The notes beneath the pieces are model-generated. The model was not told the origin of the DNA. It made no database searches and saw nothing but the letters and a program-made list of their open reading frames with translations. DNA of 64,000 nucleotides, taken from NCBI GenBank assembly GCA_026018925.1, contig JAKSZU010000213.1, positions 62,001-126,000 on the forward strand, written 5' to 3'. Made by a program: the position numbers and the translations under genes. The DNA is from Tupaia tana (taxonomy: Eukaryota > Chordata > Mammalia > Scandentia > Tupaiidae). This document shows, one piece after another, positions 61,001-64,000 of the stretch (positions are counted from its first letter, which is position 1; each line of letters opens with the position of its first letter).

Positions 61001-64000
61001 GAGCAGAAGGGCTTATTAACAAAACAAAAGATGGAGCTGAGGAGCAGAGAGAAATAATACCTTTAAAAAAAGCGTATAAAGGAAAAATTACCAAAAAAAT
61101 GAGGAGACAGGAGCAGAGAGAGACAGAGACCTCAGGGACACAGGGACAAAGATAGAAGGCCAGAGGGGCTCCCTACCACACTAGCTTTGCTTGCTGGGAT
61201 GCTGAATTATGAGCAGAAAATCTTCATTTCTCCTGAGCCCTGAAATATCTAGTTCCCAGTATCCATGTGGAATCTTCTCAAGGAATGGCTCAACTCTCCT
61301 GCCTGGGAGAAAGGAGCAGAAGGGCTTATTAACAAAACAAAAGATGGAGCTGAGAGGCCAGAGAGAAATTCTACCTTTAAAAAAATCGTAAAAGGGAAAA
61401 ATTACAAAAAAAAAATGAGGAGACAGGAGCAGGGAGAGACAGAGACCTCACAGACACAGAGACAGAGATAGAAGGCCAGAGTGGCTCCCTACCACACTAG
61501 CTTTGCATGCTGGAAGCTGAATTATGAGTAGAAAATCTCATTTCTCCTGAGCCCTGAAATATCTTGTTCCCCAGTATCCATGTGGAAACTTCTCAGAGAA
61601 TGGCTCAACTCTCCTGCCTTGGGAGAAAGGAGCAGAAGGGCTTATTAACAAAACAAAAGATGGAGCTGAGAGCCAGAGAAAAATTGTACCTTTAAAAAAC
61701 CGTAAAATTGAAAAATTACCAAAAAAAATGAGGAGACAGGAGCAGAGAAAGACAGAGACCTCAGAGACAGAGAGACAGAGATAGAAGGCCAGAGGGGCTC
61801 CCCTACCACACTAGCTTTGCTTGCTGGAGGCTGAATTATGAGTAGAAAGTCTTCCTTTCTCCTGAGCTCTAAAATATCTAGTTCCCAGTATCACTGTAGA
61901 ATCTTCTCAGAGAATGGCTCAACTCTCTGCCTGGGAGAAAGGAGCAGAAGGGCTTATTAACAAAACAAAAAGATGGAGCTGAGAGCCAGAGAGAAATTCT
62001 ACCTTTAAAAAATCGTAAAATTGAAAAATTACCAAAAAAAATGAGGAGACAGGAGCAGAGAGAGACCAGAGACCTCAGAGACAGAGAGGACAGAGATAGA
62101 AGGCCAGAGGGGCTCCCTACCACACTAGCTTTGCTTGCTGGAGGCTGAATTATCAGTAGAAAAGTCTTCCTTTCTCCTGAGCCCTGAAATATCTAGTTCC
62201 CAGTATCCATGTGGAATCTTCTCAGAGAATGGCTCAACTCTCCTGCCTGGCAGAAAGGAGCAGAAGGGCTTATTAACAAACAAAAGATGGACCTGAGAGC
62301 CAGAGAGAAATTCTACCTTTAAAAAAATCATAAAAAGGAAAAATTACCAAAAAAAAAAATGAAGAGACAGGAGCAGAGAGTGACAGAGACCTCAGAGACA
62401 CAGAGACAGAGATAGAAGGCCAGAGGCCTCCCTACCACACTAGCTTTGCTTGCTGGAGGCTGAATTATGAGTAGAAAATCTTCATTTCTCCTGAGCCCTG
62501 AAATATCTAGTTCCCCAGTATCCATGTGGAATCTTCTCAGAGAATGGCTCAACTCTCCTGCCTGGGAGAAGGAGCAGAAGGGCTTATTAACAAAACAAAA
62601 GATGGAGCTGAGAGCCAGAGAGAAAATTCTACCTTTAAAAAAATCGTAGAAAGGAAAAATTTACCAAAAAAATATGAGGAGACAGGAGCAGAGAGATACA
62701 GAGACCTCAGAGACACAGAGACAGAGACAGAAGGCCAGAGGGGCTCCTACCACACTAGCTTTGCTTGCTGGAGGCTGAATTATGAGTAGAAAATCTTCAT
62801 TTCTCCTGAGCCCTGAAATATCTAGTTCCCAGTATCCATGTGGAATCTTCTCAGAGAATGGCTCAACTCACCTGCCTGGGAGAAAGGAGCAGAAGGGCGT
62901 ATTAACAAAACAGAAGATGGAGCTGAGAGCCAGATAGAAATTCTACCTTTCAGAAAATCGTAAAATGGAAAAATTACCAAAAAAAAATGAGGAGAAAAGA
63001 GCAGAGAGAGACAGAGACCTCAGAGAACAGAGACAGAGATAGAAGGTCAGAGGGGCTCCCAACCACACTAGCTTTGCTTGCTGGAGGCTGAATTATGAGT
63101 AGAAAATCTTCATTTCGCTTCAGCCCTGAAATGTCTAGTTCCCAGTATCAATGTGGGATCTTCTCAGAGAATGGCTCCACTCTCCTGCCTGGGAGAAAGG
63201 AGCAGAAGGGCTTATTAACAAAACAGAAGATGGAGCTGAGAGCCAGATAGAAATTCTACCTTTCAAAAAATCGTAAAATGAAAAAATTACCAAAAAAAAA
63301 AATGAGGAGACAGGAGCAGAGAGAGACAGAGACCTCAGAGACACAGAGACAGAGACAGAAGGCCAGAGGGGCTCCCTACCACACTAGCTTTGCTTGCTGG
63401 AGGCTTGAATTATGAGTAGAAAATCTTCATTTCTCCTGAGCCCTGAAATATCTAGTTCCAGTATCCATGTGGAATCTTCTCAGAGAATGTCTCAACTCTC
63501 CTGCCTGGCAGAAAGGAGCACAAGGGCTTATTAACAAAACAAAAGATGGACCTGAGAGCCAGAGAGAAATTCTACCTTTAAAAAAATCGTAAAAAGGAAC
63601 AATTACCAAAAAATTAAAAAGAGGAGACAGGAGCAGAGAGAGACAGAGACCTCAGAGGACACAGAGACAGAGATAGAAGGCCAGAGGGGCTCTCTATCAC
63701 ACTAGGTTTGCTTGCTGGAGGCTGAATTCTGAGTAGAAAATCTTCATTTCTCCTGAGCCCTGAAATATCTAGTTCCCAGTATCCATGTGGAATCTTCTCA
63801 GAGAATGGCTCAACTCTCCTGCATGGAGAAAGGAGCAGAAGGGCTTATTAACAAAACAAAAGATGGAGCTGAGAGCCAGAGAAAAATTCTACCTTTAAAA
63901 ATCGTAATATTGAAAAATTACCAAAAAAAAAATGAGGAGACAGGAGCAGAGAGAGACAGAGACCTCAGAGACAGAGAGACAGAGAGAGAAGGCCTGAGGG
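55099..64000 (+). repeat. HOR copy c, p1 to partial p29 (cut by window edge)
   Basis: Same monomer order as copy b, offset about 10.41 kb. The p2 monomers are at 45005 and 55419, the p22 monomers at 51309 and 61730, and the p28 monomers at 53203 and 63621. The last 67 bases start p29 and already show GAGAGAGAAGG. Many single-base insertions break the near-identity, mostly doubled bases such as ATCCTTCATT near 56801, GGTTTTGC near 60560 and GCCTTGGG near 61618. Confidence 0.88.

Larger units (their letters stand above)
1..64000 (+). repeat. Tandem satellite array, 315-bp monomer, about 203 copies
   Basis: The whole window is a head-to-tail array of one unit. Monomer starts (GAGGAGACAGG-like box) can be followed from 306 to 63934 without a break, giving 202 complete copies in 63628 bp, or 315.0 bp on average. 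All copies face the same way. There is no inversion, transposon, gene or unique spacer. Monomers differ mainly by scattered substitutions and by the length and composition of the A-rich linker. Both edges lie inside the array, so its true size is unknown. CpG scarcity suggests a vertebrate-type genome. I do not recognise the family, and chromosomal location (centromeric, subtelomeric or interstitial) cannot be read from the sequence. Confidence 0.97.

Noticed and set aside
138-63609. Many open frames of 60-124 codons on both strands as genes
   Set aside because: They are the same one plus-strand frame (begins MWNLLREWLN) and overlapping minus-strand frames (MSLRSLSLSAPV, HMDTGN ends), recurring once per monomer and broken at random by substitutions and indels. 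They have low complexity, no domain and no promoter context. Satellite by-products are the better explanation.
1-64000. CRISPR array
   Set aside because: The repeat is regular, but the unit is 315 bp with no short unique spacers and no cas genes; neighbouring units are homologous along their full length.
1-64000. Bacterial or phage accessory system
   Set aside because: No ribosome-binding sites, long open frames, operons or mobile genes. The sequence is typical eukaryotic satellite.
1-64000. Telomeric repeat or rDNA spacer
   Set aside because: No TTAGGG-type runs and no rRNA gene fragments were seen anywhere in the window.

Overview
This 64 kb window is one uninterrupted tandem satellite array. 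I see no protein-coding gene, RNA gene, transposon insertion or unique flanking sequence. A unit of about 315 bp is repeated head to tail from the first base to the last, always in the same orientation. Taking each monomer to start at its GAGGAGACAGG-like box, I count 202 complete monomers (306 to 63933), a partial one at the left edge and a 67-base partial at the right edge. The mean length is 315.0 bp, with individual units of about 310 to 318 bp. Each monomer has a purine-rich GACAGA-like block, a mixed-sequence body of about 220 bp, and an A-rich linker with one CpG and a variable A run. The consensus is poor in CpG, and the one constant CpG shows repeated CG-to-CA changes. This fits a methylated vertebrate-type nuclear genome, but nothing here identifies the species, and I do not recognise the satellite family. 

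The monomers are not random copies. They fall into about two dozen subtypes with private variants, and these recur in a fixed order. From about 28.6 kb to the right edge the array is a higher-order repeat (HOR) of 33 monomers, about 10.4 kb. Copy a spans 30513-44689 and carries an extra 12-monomer tandem duplication, making 45 monomers. Copy b spans 44690-55098 with exactly 33 monomers. Copy c starts at 55099 and is cut by the window edge at position 29. I call the 33 positions p1 to p33, with p1 the monomer carrying GGCCCGAGG. The 33-mer is itself nested: a cassette of the order p7-p15 recurs at p15-p19 (shortened) and p24-p32. 

The left part is more rearranged. The p1 landmark recurs at monomer intervals of 32, 17, 20, 11, 15, 45 and 33 from left to right. 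A clean 11-monomer tandem duplication (22005-25469 and 25470-28933) has a visibly chimeric monomer at its junction. Several other monomers are head/tail hybrids of two subtypes, as expected from in-register unequal exchange. Single-base indels are unevenly spread: mostly deletions in about 3-9 kb, few in about 10-35 kb, and many base-doubling insertions after about 42 kb. This probably reflects long-read consensus quality rather than biology. 

The many 60-124 codon open frames are the same one or two frames seen over and over in the repeat. I treat them as by-products, not genes. The main interest is the array architecture and its record of recombination.
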